From positions 7,751,293 through 7,815,292 of the forward strand of contig CM042092.1 in NCBI GenBank assembly GCA_023512835.1: DNA of 64,000 bases, written 5' to 3'. Below, in pieces: positions 14,093 through 27,653 of this stretch. Positions within the stretch are counted from its first letter, which is position 1. Each line of letters begins with the position of its first letter. Source of the DNA: Taxillus chinensis. Its lineage: Eukaryota > Streptophyta > Magnoliopsida > Santalales > Loranthaceae. Under the pieces are notes generated by a model. The model made no database searches, was not told the DNA's origin, and saw only the letters and a list, made by a program, of their open reading frames with translations. A program made the translations under genes and the position numbers.

Positions 14093-14552
14093 ATTTTAAT
14101 AAATTTAAATGTTTGCTTTTATCTTTATATTTTGGAATTCAAATTTAGACAACAGCTACGTTTCCAAGGCGTGAGTAATAGCTTTTTATTATTATTTAGA
14201 ATTAATGACATTCCGATAATTTTTTTATAAGTTTAAACAATTATTTTTGAAGTGTGAATTCTTCTTCTTCATCCTCTTGTTTTCATTTTTCTTTAATTCT
14301 CTCGCATTTTCACGTAATTAAAAAAATATTTTAATAAATTTAAATGTTTGCTTTTATCTTTATATTTTGGAATTCAAATTTGCTACATGTACGGTTATCG
14401 CAGCGTGAGTAATAGCTTTTTATTATTATTTAGAATTAATGACATTCCGATAATTTTTTTATAAGTTTAAACAATCATTTTTGAAGTGTGAATTCTTCTT
14501 CTTCATCCTCTTGTTTTCATTTTTCTTTAATTCTCTCGCATTTTCACGTAAA
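14093..14552. repeat. Adjacent direct repeat, about 225 bp units at 235 bp offset
   Basis: The segment at about 14093-14317 recurs almost exactly at about 14328-14552. Shared markers are GTTTGCTTTTATCTTTATAT (14111 and 14346), GACATTCCGATAATTTTTTT and CTTCTTCTTCATCCTCTTG. The one clearly divergent block is just after the AATTCAAATTT marker. The high identity suggests a recent local duplication. Confidence 0.9.
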
Positions 14553-14727
14553 TAATTCACGTGTACGAGCACATCTCATCTCGATAATAAAAATCAAATC
14601 TATGGGTGTGGTTTGGTGCGGATATTTATTATTATTTCAAAAAAATTATTAAATTAAATATTTATGTATATATATTAATAAATATATTTATAAAATTTTA
14701 TAACGATCCAACAAAGAATTCAATTGA

Positions 14728-16815
14728 AACACTCTGCATAATATTCCGCAGCCTCCATTGGCATCTCCTGCTCGCAGCGCCGCCGCCTTCGCCATCGCTC
14801 CAGCTCTAGCCTACATTGACATCGCACCTCCCTTAATGGCGCAGCCTTCGCCTCTTTTACCGGCCAGGTAAAAAAAACCATGTGTGAGTGATCTTGTGAT
14901 TCCAAAGAGATATTGTAAGAAACACATGTTCAAGAGATCCTGTAGATATAATAGCTGTTGTTAGCTTAAATCCTTCCTTGTGAGATCTTTTTATTCCAAA
15001 GTTTTTTTTCTTATTTGTTTAACAACCATTTTCATGTCACCGATTATAAGATTTATTTTATTTATTTGTAATATTGTTCTATAGGAAACTATTTTTGAGG
15101 TAATTTGTCTTGAGGTGTAAACACAACACAGTAACAAATACAATAGAGGTGTAAACAGAACCTAATAATAATCAAGGCAATTTGTTATGATTATTTTGAG
15201 GCAGTTTGATAGGAGCTATTCTTTTTTTGTTTTATATCGGACAATCTAGTAATTCTAATTTGATTATTACGAATGTGCAATAAAAAAAATTATACGAGTT
15301 TTATCAAGGTCATATATATTTCATAATAATTACGATAAAGGTTTTGGTTGCATAGATAAAGGCGCTGTGTGAATAAGGTTTGTGGATCTTTTCCCCCATT
15401 AATGTTGTGCAAATATAAACTTTAAAAATCTCAAATCACGATGCTGTAGCTATTTGCCTACACCCACTTGGATTAATTGATTAAAGGTAGTACTCGACTA
15501 TTTCTTATACTCATTTAAAAAAAAGAGGGCTAAGTCGGGCTGATTTAAAAAATGCAGGCTTAAACGGGTTAACACGTTTAGGCCCATCTCATGAAGGGGC
15601 CAGACCAGACCATTTTACACCCATAATGCATTTTGTTTTTGTGTTATGGTTTTGAGTGCTTCATTGCAGATACAAAAGCCATTTATTATTTGCGAGTTTA
15701 TAATGGTCGTTGAAGATGAAAGCTGGTGCTATTATTTAAGTTGTTTGCCCCATGTGTTGTCTTTCTTTAAATAAAATAAAAATAAGAAAGTGATTATGTT
15801 GTCTTGAAAAAATCAATTTATTGACAATGTTAACTATAGAATTTCTTAGTCTTGTATATCCCAAGCTGTTTCGGCATGGCGTTCTCTTGAGGCTTTATTG
15901 TCGTTGGGGTACTTAAATGCAGTGAGAGGTGTTGTTTTTTGCGCGTTGTGCAGGATTGGGAGTTGAAAGTTTTTTCATCTTTTTTTGATACGTTATATTC
16001 CGTTCCTCCAGTGTGTCTTGCTGCGGATAGGTTGTGTTAGTGTTCCAATTGGGAGCGCGGGTACCTCGTCCGGAGCTTTTACTCCTACTTACGCCTGTCC
16101 GCTCCAATTAGAAGGTGCAGGTGCCCTCTCGGGTAGCTTTCTTTACTTGGACTGCCGTCTCGGGGAATATTTTGATTGCTAATCATTTGAGGTGCCGGGG
16201 TTTTGTTCTGATTAGTCGGTGTTATATGTGCAAGTCTTCACCGTCGCATGTGGATCATTTTTTCCTTCATTGTCCTTATGCTATGGGGTTTTGTGTGATA
16301 TGATTTTGGGTCTTTTTAGCATCTCGTGGGTGATGAATTTGTCTTTTTGCTTGTTGTTTGCTGGTCTTTTTTTGCGGTATAGGGTGGCATTCGGCGGTGT
16401 GGTGGGCTGTCCCTCATTGCATTCTTTGGAGTATTTGACAAAAGAGAAACGTGTGTGTGTTTGATGATCAGGAGAGACCTGCTGCTAAGTTAGCTATATT
16501 GTATTTTTTTTGTTGTTTGGGTGATTGGTTGTATGCTTTGAGCGGGTTATGTTTTTCTTCCATTTGGAATGTTATCAATGGCTGCTCCTTTTGAATGGGT
16601 TACTGTCTTTGCATTGTAATTTCATATTCTCTCGTACTTCTTGTGTGTGATTTGCTCTTAATAATTAAATTATTCTTATTTATAAAAAAAACATCCTTGT
16701 TTATATCAATAGGTTTCTATGGTTACAGGATGGGAAGTTCTATAATATGTTACCTGAGGAAACATGCTCAATAAAACGTTCATACATACTATATCTAATC
16801 GAATATATGTTCATA
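14728..16815 (+). pseudogene. Degenerate copy of the LCB1 5' region (non-coding)
   Basis: Parts of this stretch match the 5' region of the intact LCB1 gene downstream. A 22-bp block containing CTCTGCATAATATTCCGCAG occurs near 14731 and near 19417, where it lies just ahead of or within the LCB1 leader. The block from about 15637 to 15845 matches about 20636-20870 in the LCB1 5'-UTR intron. The block at about 16700-16815 matches about 20878-20990 (for example GGGAAGTTCTATAAT and CATACATACTATATCTAATC). A LINE 3' end interrupts the copy between these last two blocks. No coding exon of LCB1 was found in the copy, so it looks like a promoter and leader duplication rather than a gene. Confidence 0.75.
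15852..16696 (+). mobile_element. LINE (L1-type) 3' end inserted in the LCB1-like copy
   Basis: Frames on the plus strand match the C-terminal part of plant LINE polymerases: DWELKVFSSFFDTLYS near 15955, then a zf-RVT-like segment (SRVAFFTWTAV, RCYMCKSSPSHVDHFFLHCP) at about 16115-16300. Several frameshifts are present. The element ends in a TTTATAAAAAAAA tail, typical of LINE 3' ends. The host sequence on both sides matches one continuous segment of the LCB1 intron. Similar short motifs at the two edges (TCTTGTATATC and CCTTGTTTATATC) may be a decayed target-site duplication. Confidence 0.8.
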
Positions 16816-17734
16816 ACAAGTGAATAACTAAATGAACTTTAACATCCTCCAATGCCTAAATTAAACCTAGAATATCTGTTGTGTTCTTGACCCACTCTTC
16901 TGTCTCATTAGGCTTTTGGCCTCTTTCGAACTTTAATAGTATGTGCTTCTTATACCGAGTAGCTCAATCCATTGAAGTTATGGATATGGTCACTTTCGCC
17001 TATTGTTGGTTCACCCCCTCCACCCCTATTTGCTCTTGTTCTTGGTGTGGAGGTCATTATTGCCTTTGCATTTTTTCCCGAATGGCTTCCCTCGCAAAAA
17101 ATCCTGGGCTATTGTCCTGACTAGACCAGTAGACCTTGAACCGTCCCTTGAAGAGCACCTCACAACTGATCTAAGAGAACAATTATGAGTTGGGCTATAT
17201 ATCAGCTCCCCATTTTATCACTTGCGGTCCAAAATCCATAGAGGGTTTCTTTACCGTAGTCTTTCCTCTATTGCTTCGACGTGTGGTGCCATCACTACAC
17301 TAATTTTTGACAACGCAAAAATTAATTAACCTATCACTCAAAATTTTTAAATTTGTATATTTTTTTCTTCTCACTATTATTAAAATAATATTTTACTTAT
17401 TTGCTATCATACTTATTTATACGAGCATCTCCAATAACAATATATATTTTTTTAGGATAAAACTTACCTCCAACCCAGGTTGGAGGTAAGGCCTTCAACC
17501 CAAGGATGTGGTAGTATGCATGGCTGACACATGTCGAACTCAGTTAGATTTTCGGTAATGAATCGTATTAGTCGCCGTTGCGCCTTGCATAGATTTTTGG
17601 ACAAATAAATAATAAATAAATACAAAAATTTTCGCTGCTCTCACCACCGCTGTCTTCATTTGCGTTCTCCATCGCATCCCTCCGCCAGATAGTCTCTCTC
17701 TCACACACACACATACATATCAACCGATACTAAA
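16816..17734. other. Unassigned DNA with a perfect short palindrome
   Basis: Past the end of the LCB1-like copy nothing is recognised. Small ORFs at 16881-17188 carry no motif I know. A near-perfect palindrome at 17463-17490 has 13-bp arms (CTTACCTCCAACC and GGTTGGAGGTAAG) separated by 2 nt; its function, if any, is unknown. The last 100 bp include a CT/CA microsatellite at about 17694-17712. Confidence 0.4.
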
Positions 17735-18965
17735 GGAATCGTTCCGGGAGCAATTTCTCTAAATTGGTAATGTCAGAGAGCTGATTAGGAATGCCGCCGT
17801 GGAAGCGGTTATCTTTGAGGTCCAATCTCTGCAGAAACTTCAACAGCCCAATCCTCTCTGGAATAGACCCGGTAAGGGCGTTGTTTCTCAGATAAATAGC
17901 CCTCAGCAGCAGATGTTAACGCAGGTAATTGGCAAAGCTGTTGAGGAAATAATTGCCTTGAAAAAAGATTGTGTGACAAGTCTAAGTAGAAGAGGCGGGA
18001 GAAATTCCATGGCCATATTGGAATTGAGCCTCGTAATTTGTTAAAAGACAAATCCATGACTTGCACACTCCTAGACTTGGCCATCTAGGTGGGAAATTCA
18101 CCATAAAGTTGGCAACCAGAAGCTACTCGCAGTTGCAGCCTCGGAAATCCATCTAAACCCACTGCACTTTTATCATCCAGAAACACATCACCATCCACAG
18201 CATTGTAAGCCAGGATTAGGATTTTAAGATCCTTCACACCCATCAAGATTTTGATTGCTCTTGAGATATTGGTCAGCATATTATGAGCAACCGACAGAAA
18301 TGAAAGCGACTTTAGAGCAACAATGTCGGGTAGAAGTTGACCTTCCAATTAGTTGTGTGACAGTCTGACTGCTCTTAGAGACTTGCATGAGTAAAGGCTT
18401 GATGGAAGATTGCCGGTGAAGTTATTGAGTCCGAGGTTGAGCTACCTAAGATCTAAAAGCTTGGAGAAATTGAAGGCAGACAAATCTCCTTTGAAAAAAT
18501 TTTGCCCACAAAATTAGGTGTTGCAGAGTCGTGCACAGTTCGTCAAAGACATGGGCAATGGGCCAGTGATGGAGTTAGTGTGAAGGAGCAGCCTTTTCAG
18601 ACAAGGAAGCGTACCAATTTCTTGTGGGAGCGTACCGCTCAATATGTTGTGGAGCTCAAGTGTGGTGAGATTTTTGAGGCGGGCAATGTCCTCATGAATG
18701 TTTCTGGAGAGCTCATTGACATGTAAGGACATTTCTAGCAATGCCAATGCATTGTAAAGGTCTCGGGGTAGCTACCCGGTTAGGGAGAATTATAGCTAGC
18801 GCTGAATATCTCCAGATTAGAGCACCCGGCGAGTAGCCCTTGGGAGATTTGGCCATGAAAGTAATTGAAGGAGAAGTCCATGTGCTTGAGGAGGCTAGCA
18901 TTGGCACAAATGGGGGGATGGCAAATTGCCAGTGAGAGAGAGTCTTTGGCGGAGGGACACGAGAG
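17735..18965 (-). pseudogene. LRR receptor pseudogene fragment, PSY1R-like ectodomain
   Basis: Read on the minus strand, several frames together follow the leucine-rich-repeat ectodomain of PSY1R/PSKR-type receptor kinases. In order: CANASLLKHMDFSFNYFHGQ, then IARLKNLTTLEL, LPQEIGTLPCLKRLLLHTNS, LPMSLTNCARL, IVALKSLSFLSVAHNMLTNI, VQVMDLSFNKLRGSIP, RLFYLDLSHNLFS, then LQRLDLKDNRFHGGIPNQLS and DITNLEKL. The DGFP, CQLYGEFPTWLAK and VMDLS succession is characteristic of PSY1R relatives. At least three frame changes and several stop codons break the reading. No signal peptide, transmembrane segment or kinase domain was found, so it is a truncated relic. Confidence 0.85.
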
Positions 18966-19415
18966 TAGATGAAGATGGCGGGTGACGATGCAATTTGTAT
19001 TTATTTATTTAAATATTCATATCTCTCGGTAATTGTTACTCTTCAACTCGTTACTACAAAATTAACGGAGTTAAATTTGATATATTTTTTTCCTTCGGAG
19101 TAAGTTTATTTTTTACAAACTTTATTTGTAAAATTATTTTTTGAGCACCTCTTTATTTAACTTTATTTTTAATAAAATAAAATCATTTATTTTTAAGTAA
19201 AATTTTTATTTGGGTGAAGTATAAAATAGAGAAAAGATAAAAAATAATAAAATAATATATGAAAAATAAATAATAATTTTTTATTTTAGTACGAATAGGG
19301 ACTCTTCATGGTATTTTGTACGTATTTAGGATCAGACGAAGAGAACTTATTTTTGGCATTTGGCAGATATAACTTTGATAAAAGCGAGGTCGTTTTTTAG
19401 GCCCATCGGTTCTTT
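18966..19415. other. Presumed LCB1 upstream/promoter region
   Basis: This AT-rich stretch lies between the LRR relic and the LCB1 leader. No coding potential was seen. It must include the LCB1 core promoter, but I could not place a TATA box or start site with confidence. Confidence 0.35.
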
Positions 19416-19555
19416 CACTCTGCATAATATTCCGCAGTCACCTCGGTTGAATTGTCTTCCCCATCAACCCAGCGGACGCTGTGAAGACAACAAGACACCA
19501 CCGCTCTTTCCCTTGCTCGCTCCCACACTTTGAACCCTTTGATTCTGATTCACCG
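19416..19555 (+). promoter_or_regulatory. LCB1 first (non-coding) exon, inferred
   Basis: A moderately GC-rich stretch ends in a good donor (CACCG followed by GTGAGATC at 19556). The partner acceptor TTCACAG ends at 21385, only 19 nt before the LCB1 ATG. The implied 5'-UTR intron is about 1.83 kb and starts with a CT repeat at about 19567-19586. The transcription start was not identified, so the left edge is approximate. Part of this leader is duplicated near 14731. Confidence 0.6.
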
Positions 19556-21404
19556 GTGAGATCGTCTGCTCTCTCTCTCTCTCTCTGATCTTGTTGTTTC
19601 ATGGCGATTTGGTTGAATCGAGCTCGCGTTTCCCAAATCCATGAACAATCTTTGAATATTTCTGTGATTCGAAAACCCTAGTTTTCACCCCACTAGGAGG
19701 GCCGTGATTACACTAATCCTATCATTTTCCGATCACAGAATTCTTATTTCGCTTATATCATTGTAATATTTCGCATCATGTTTTGCAATTCGCTTCGGCT
19801 TGTATTTGGTTCTATTGTTCATGCAATTTTGTATGCACCTGAGACAATTCACGATTCGTGTTTCTCTGCATAAAGTATTAAGTAATTCAAATGATAGATT
19901 GCAAAAAAAGGAAAAAAGAGAACAAGTAGTTGCTTTTTTGATAAGAGGTGGGTAGTTAGTGCAAAATGGAATTAATTTTTTTTCTTCTGGTAGAATAAAT
20001 ATAATAGCATGTTAACTAGGCGAGGGTTTTCTGGTTCACTACTTTGGTGGCATGCTCTTATGTCTGTAGTTTGAGTTTAGAATCGAATTTGTGATTTGAG
20101 CTTTGAGGAATTTCTAATATATATGGCCTGTTTGGTGCAACAGAATCCAACTTGGATTCCATTTTCAAATTCTGAAAATGCAGTTCTCACAGCAATTTAA
20201 AACGATTAATATGTAAATATAATTTTGAAAATACGTGGGTCTCCTAATTGTTTTTTAAATTATTTTCAAATCTAAATTCAATTTTAACAGAGGATTCAAA
20301 ATTATTTTTTAATTTTTTAATTTTATTTTATTACATGTGCCAACTCTATTATTTTTTTTAAAATTTTTATAGATTCTGATTTTAATTTTTTTTTATAATA
20401 CACATTTTCTCTTCTACTAAACAGAATTTATTTTAAAATTCAGAATTCATTACAAATTCCAATAAATATTATCAAAACAAAACAAAAAAATGAAAACACA
20501 TACCGAACGACCCCTAGATTTTATTGAGTTTTGTTTGCTCAAATTTGCTTTTGGTTGTTTTTTTTTTTTTTTTTGGGTTTTGTTTTGTTCTGGGTCTGTA
20601 CTGATCACTTTGAGTAGTTTTTGGCTGTTCCATTTTGTTATGTTATGGTTCTTAGTGCTTCATTGCAGATAGAAAATCCATCTATGTTTGTGTATTTATA
20701 ATGGTTGTTGAAGATGACAGCTGGTGCTGTCCACCTGTTATTTAAGTTGTTTGCCCCGTTTCTGTTTTTTTAAATAAAAATAAAAATAAGAAAGTGATTA
20801 TGTTGCCAAGGTTGGATTCTTTGTCTTAAAAAATCAATTTATTGACGATGTTAACTATAGAATTCCTGGTAAGGTTTATATCAATAGGTTTCTATGGTTA
20901 CCAAATGGGAAGTTCTATAATGTTACCCGAGGAAACATGGTCAATAAAATATTCATACATACTATATCTAATCGAATATATGTTGTGAGTCCATTTTGTT
21001 CAAATAATTATTCAGTTGATAAAATAGAGGAATCCAATTGAATGATAGCATTTTCAGTTTTCGTTTTGTTAAATTCCTGTGTGATTGCCCTTCTGTTCTC
21101 TGTTTCTTTTGGTTGTTTTAGGGCATGTATGTATTATTAGAACACTACTGAATAGTGAGATTGTAGGTCACACCATTCATGAACTTTTTTTTGTGCTGTA
21201 TAATGTTCTATTTCATCTTTTCTAATCTCAGTTTGCATGAACATATATTGACTATACTACTTATGAATTCAGGCGGAACATGAGTTTTATCAGATGCTTG
21301 GGGCATTTTGAGTGTGCTGGGACAATATTTTGAAAGAAAAACAACATTTTTACATTTTGTTGTTGTTTTAAGTGTTCCTTCACAGCTCACGCTATATTGA
21401 TATA

Positions 21405-22191
21405 ATGGACACAAATGCAATGGTATCATCCTTCATTGATTTAATGAGTCCTGCTTTAGATCGGTTGAGAGCAGCATTTGATGCTCCATCTGCTCGAGCT
21501 GTTGTTTTTGGAGTGCAAATTGGCGGTAAAGTGCAAATATTTGAAGCTTATAAACTTATGTTTATCCTTTGATGCCTGAAATATATAATCTCTCTCTCTC
21601 TCTCTCATTTTTTTATACAGGACATTTCTTTTTAGAAGGACTTCTGCTGGTTGTCATTGTTTTCTTACTTTCACAGAAGAGCTACAAGCCCCCTAAGAGA
21701 CCGCTGACAAAGAAGGTTTATTCAATAGTTTTCTCAATGCTTAATGTGTTGTTTCTTTTGCATATTTATGCTATTTTCTGGGCATTCTATAGCAGTTCAC
21801 GTGTGTGTATGAAGTTCTATATAGGATTTTCCAGCTCCATTGTACAATGTCAGTTGTAATATGTACGAGGTTTTATACATTACCTACATCAAACTCTTGT
21901 TGGATTGCTAAGAATTGGAATCCCCAAAATGACTTGCAGTGGAACATTCAGTTTCTTTATTTTCCTATCCCTCTCTGGCGCTCCCTATTTCATAAAATAT
22001 GACCTCCTTTGTTCCCGAGAAAAACAAACTGTGAGATCATTTCTTTACTGGAAACTCATCTCCTAAGCACATGCTTCATTCCGAATGTATGTGCTTCTTT
22101 TGGCATTCAATATACTCATTTTTACCATTATAATCTTCTGATTCTTCTTTGATGTGAATTTTTAGCATAGATCATTATATTACCTTCCCCC

Positions 22192-22222
<31 letters not shown>

Positions 22223-25200
22223 TCCTTTGAGGCTATGTTTTCTTCATTGTGCATTATTCTTTTTCCATCTCTTTCATATTTTCTTTTCTGATTAAACAAA
22301 TTGGGTATTACTTCAGTTTTATATGATGTCTGTAGGAAATTGATGAGCTTTGTGATGAATGGGTTCCGGACTCCCTTATACCCCCTCTTACGGAAGAGAT
22401 GCAGTATGAACCCCCTGCTTTGGAAAGGTATAAATTTGTTCATTGTTTAGCTTTTTTGAAAAAACCTTTGACTCTTACTTAAATTTTATGAAATTTAATT
22501 ATACTGTTTTTTAGGTGATATCTCAATCAGTTCTTGATCACTGCTCCACATTTCCTTTATACATGAATCTGATCCTTGTAATTGCTTTTGGTTCTAATTA
22601 ATTGTTTACCTCTTTCTCATATATATATATATATGCATCTATTTTTAATATTACGAGAAGGGATCATTGCATAAAGTTAAGCTTTCTTACTCAACTAACA
22701 ATGGAATTGATCCCATAGGAACTTATGCAATTGGAAACACAAAATGATGCAATAGAAATAAATAATGTCTTTGGATATCTAGGCAATTTTAGTACACTGC
22801 ATTCCACTTTCTTCAGATTAAAACTTGACCTCAAGGTTGAGTTTGGGCAAATGCACTATGATCTACCAAAACCTTTGGCTTTTTTATGAGAAGACAAACA
22901 CAACCATGGATGAAGACAATCTAGTACTGTTGATCTATTTGTTTAAGAGATTGAGATTATCTTTATTATGTATTGTGTGAGTGAATAATATGATGTAATT
23001 AAGTTTTCTTTTTGGGCAAGTCATAACATTTTTGATTTCCTAACTCGAGGGAGTCTTAGAATATTATTATTATTTTGTTTAGGTCATATAATTCTGGATT
23101 AGGGAGCATGTTATGTGTGCATGTATCTTTCTTAATAATTATTCTAAAATTCTACTTCTCCTCATCTCCTTACGAGCTTCTTTAAGCCTTTTGAAATATT
23201 TCTTCCCTTATAGGGAATGAACATATGATTTTAGGTGTATTGTTGTCTTTTCTTCCATATTTATAAATTTTTTAATAAGGATTCCGTTTTCAGGTTTTCT
23301 TTTAATTTTCATCAGCTAGATATTGACTTTTGCTTCATGCAGTTCTGCAGGTCCACATGCTGTGGTTAATGGGAAAGAAGTTGTGAACTTTGCTTCTGCT
23401 AATTACCTCGGATTAATAGGTCACAAGAGTTTACTTGTAAGGAAGAAGCATCTACACTTGTTAGTATTTAGATTTATATATGATATTTTTAATTTGGGAT
23501 TTTCATTTCTGTCTTTTCTCTTTTTGTTTAGGAGTCTTGTACCTCTTCATTAAAAACGTATGGTGTTGGCTCTTGTGGTCCCCGTGGTTTCTATGGAACA
23601 ATTGGTGAGAATTATTCATCTTACCAATTTTCGTGTTAAAAGTTTCACTTTCTAAAAATCTTCTTTTATGTAGATGTCCACCTTGATTGTGAGGCCAGGA
23701 TTGCAAAGTTTTTGGGAACTCCTGATTCAATATTATATTCTTATGGACTCTCTGCTGTGTTCAGTGCAATTCCAGCTTTCTGTAAGAAAGGAGATGTGGT
23801 TGTTGTGTATGTATTGTTTATCCTCCCCAAAATTTGCATTTTACAAATGTGGATACTATTCCCAGATTTGTTTTATTTTTTATTGATGTTTGGCTTCCCC
23901 TACCCACACCTGCCTTTGTTTTTCTTCTTGACGTTGATAAATAATCTGCGGTGAAAAATTTAGAGATAATAAGTTAGCAACTTCAGCGAATGGATCTAGT
24001 TTGTGTGTTGACTTGGGATATTTCAGACTCTAATATTCTTATCCGAGCTGGATCTGACAAAAACATTGAGTTTCATAAGCTGGTAGGGCTTGTTGATTGA
24101 AGTCCATTACCTCTGTTCACATTGGGACAACTCAGGCTTCAATTTAAGTCTGGATGTTTGAAAACAGTTTTGCAAGACTGAGGCCTTTGACTTAGGTAGA
24201 GTAACACCCACATGATTTCTAAGTGAATAAGTCAAATAGAAAAGTATAGTGGTTATTGCTTGGGCTCATTTAAAGCTGATATCCACTCTTACATTCCAAG
24301 TTGATCAAGACCATACTTTTATAATGAACAATGTATTGTATTATAGCTGATCTCACCCTTAATGTGCGTCAGCATGACATTTTGTAACCTATGATGAGCG
24401 ATGACTAATGTTTAAGACTAAAGACAACTTTATTTGGATAAATAATTGTGGTAGCTTTGCTGAGAAATTAATTAATCTAGATAATTATGGTAGCTTTGCT
24501 GATGAATCTTTCTTGGCTGCTGGATCTGATATTTTTGGTATCAATAGCCTTTTATTTAATTTTAGTATGACATTTTGGAAGGAGTTGCCCGTATTGATTA
24601 CCTTTTGTAGAATTGAGTTTAGTGATGACGGTTTTCTTTACAGTTCATGTAAACTATAATACCTCATATAATTCCTACTGTCTTTTACAGTGATTAAATC
24701 ATGCTTTGTCTAAAGTGAGCACTGCCCAATAAAGCTCAATGAAATTACAATCAGGTCATTCAAAATTCATAGATTGAAAGAACATTATGTATATGCATGT
24801 ATATATATGTGTGTGAGAACATCTATCAAGTTACATGAAATTGACATTGTTATTTTTTTTTAAAATATGGTCAACTTAAAAAGTATTTACAATAAAAGTT
24901 TGAGCATGTAAAACCTTTATAGGTATTTTCAAACTTCCAATTGTTTTTTAGGGATTCACTGATTCACAACGTTTTTATGATATTTTAATTTATGCATTTG
25001 AAATAATTTGATTTATGCACCATTTGGTGATGTTCATTTAAGGACTCTCATTTAAATTGGGACTCAAGGTATGTATATGTTAGTGAAGGGGTGTTTCTTG
25101 AGATTATTATTATATGCCTTTTTGGTAGATAGATACAACTACTCAAACATGAGCAATAAACTTTAATAACTTTCTTTGAATTGGCATGGAACTGATAGGT

Positions 25201-27604
25201 GAATTAAAATTTATATTTGAATCTATATTTCTAAATCCAAGTTTGTACATGGATCTCTTTCTTTTCTAGGGATGAGGGGGTTCATTGGGGAATTCAGAAT
25301 GGCCTCTACCTTTCTAGAAGTACAATATTGTATTTCAAGCATAACGATATGGAGTCACTGAGAAATACGCTTGAGAACATAACCAAAGAAAATAAACGAA
25401 CAAAGAAGTTGAGACGTTACATTGTTGTTGAAGCCGTATATCAGGTAGTGTTTCAACACTTATGGATTTTTACATTTTTATATATGCATATTGGAACTTA
25501 GTCTCATGCACCCACTGATAAACTTGGCATTGGTATAAATATATTTTTTTTAGATGAGTCTTAAAATTTACTTATTTTTAATTTTTTATAATATATGATC
25601 AACTTAGACTCTTTGTGGAAATGCTCTGATTTATGAAACTGCATTGAGATGAATGTCATTTCACATGCGTGGGTGTACACAAAAAAATTAAGCTTTCATA
25701 TAATATATTCTCCTTTTGTTTTTTTACCTTGTCTGTTGAAATCTGTCATTACCCTTTCCTCACAAGCACCTACAAATTGGAGATGCACCTCATTTTTGGC
25801 CAAAAAACTTATTTACGTATGAAGTTTTATCCATGTGCTAATTTGGCCCGACCTTTTGATTGGCCAAATTAGTCCAATCATATATGGAAGCAAGGAAAAG
25901 AGAGATGCCTTTCAATGTCCCAATTCTTAGGCTTAGGCCTTACGTAGGGCCTTAAAAAGCATTGCGAATAAGAATTTACTGTAGAGAAGTTAACTTTATA
26001 CAGTTGCCATCAAGATAGCTAATAATCTAGTGTGACATGATTATATAAAGCATTTTGAACTCGACAAAATTTGATAAGTAAGAAATTTATTTATTTATGA
26101 GAACTCTCTGAAATTACATCAATCAAAATTTAAATTCTAGAGTAATGAAAGTTTCCTACATTTAGAGAGCAGATCAATTGGCTAATATGATAACTTATAT
26201 AGTTATTGATGCTTTTTTTATACATCTTTGTTTAAGTTAGATGTGTGTGATATCTTTTCGCCAACTTGAGTAAGAGTTAGAATGAGCATTACTAAATTGT
26301 TGTAGTTAATTGTCAATTTAAGGTAAAATAGGTTATTGCCTAATTAGGTTTTACCTAGTTTGTGTGTGTGTTTATATATATATATGATTGTATTATCTTA
26401 GTGAAAAAAGATAAGGAAGAAAGAACTTTTTCCTCTTATGTTCTCTTTTTGCAACTCTAAATTTTGTACGTAGTTTTTGGCTACCATTCAGGTATTTCGT
26501 GTTGATAATGCCAAGGAGTACGTGTACACCCAATTTTTTGATCTCCTCATAGTTATTAAAAGGCGCAAGGCGCACCTAAAGGCGAACGGGCTGGCGGCCT
26601 AGGGGGAGCGCAAGGGGGGACCTGAGGCGCGCCTTTCTTTAAAAATTTTTATAAAATATACTAATGAAATAAATACATCAATTTAAACATAAATAAGTCA
26701 ATATTCTCAATTATAGCAAACTACTTAAATGTGAAATTATTACAACCCAACAGTTAAAAAGCATAAATATTCAAAATGATAAATCTAAACATCCTCCTCA
26801 ATCCTCATCAAGGAAATCATCATCATCATCTTCATCTCCATCACTAGACTTGTAACCTTCAACATCATCTTCATCTGTTTCTTGAATTTGCCTCTTCTTC
26901 CTCTTCCACTTGATTTGGCCTTGTCAGTAAAATACTTGGAGCTCCTAGAGGTAGAAGGTTTCCTCTTGGTGTGCTCCTTTTGTTTGATGATGATCTTGTA
27001 TAAAACCTATTGTGGCCAACTTATACGGCTCTAGCAACATCACCCCATGTCAAGGAATCATCCTCAAAAAACAAGATCATCATCATCCTCATCGAATCTC
27101 CATTCATTCGCCCAACCAACCACTCATTAGAGTCATCAGCCTTTCAATGATATAGGATCTATCACATCACGCATATTGTATCGGCGCTCAAAGCTCGATT
27201 CTACTTGATAAATACCAACTCATTTAAGCGCTTTGTGATAGCCTATTTCTCTTCTTCTATGGATCTACAAGATTTAAAATTACAATTTACAATCAATTAG
27301 AATGTAATGATTCATGATTTCATGAAATAAATTTAGACACAATAGAACATCTACTTACATGTTCAAAAACACTCCAATTTCTTTCACAAACCGGATGCTG
27401 CAAGTGAGGCCTAGAACTTTGATGGCAAATTTTTGCAAATTTGGAGTTGAAGATCCAAATTTAGACACCATTCGCAGCAGCGGGCGTAGAGAGGTGCGAG
27501 ACGACCGAGAGAATGTTCGACGCGTCGCAGTGGTCGTGGCCCGGGGGCGGGTGGTGTGGGGATCAAGGGGTGCCGGGAGGATCGTCGCAGAGGACGCGGG
27601 GCGT

Positions 27605-27653
<49 letters not shown>

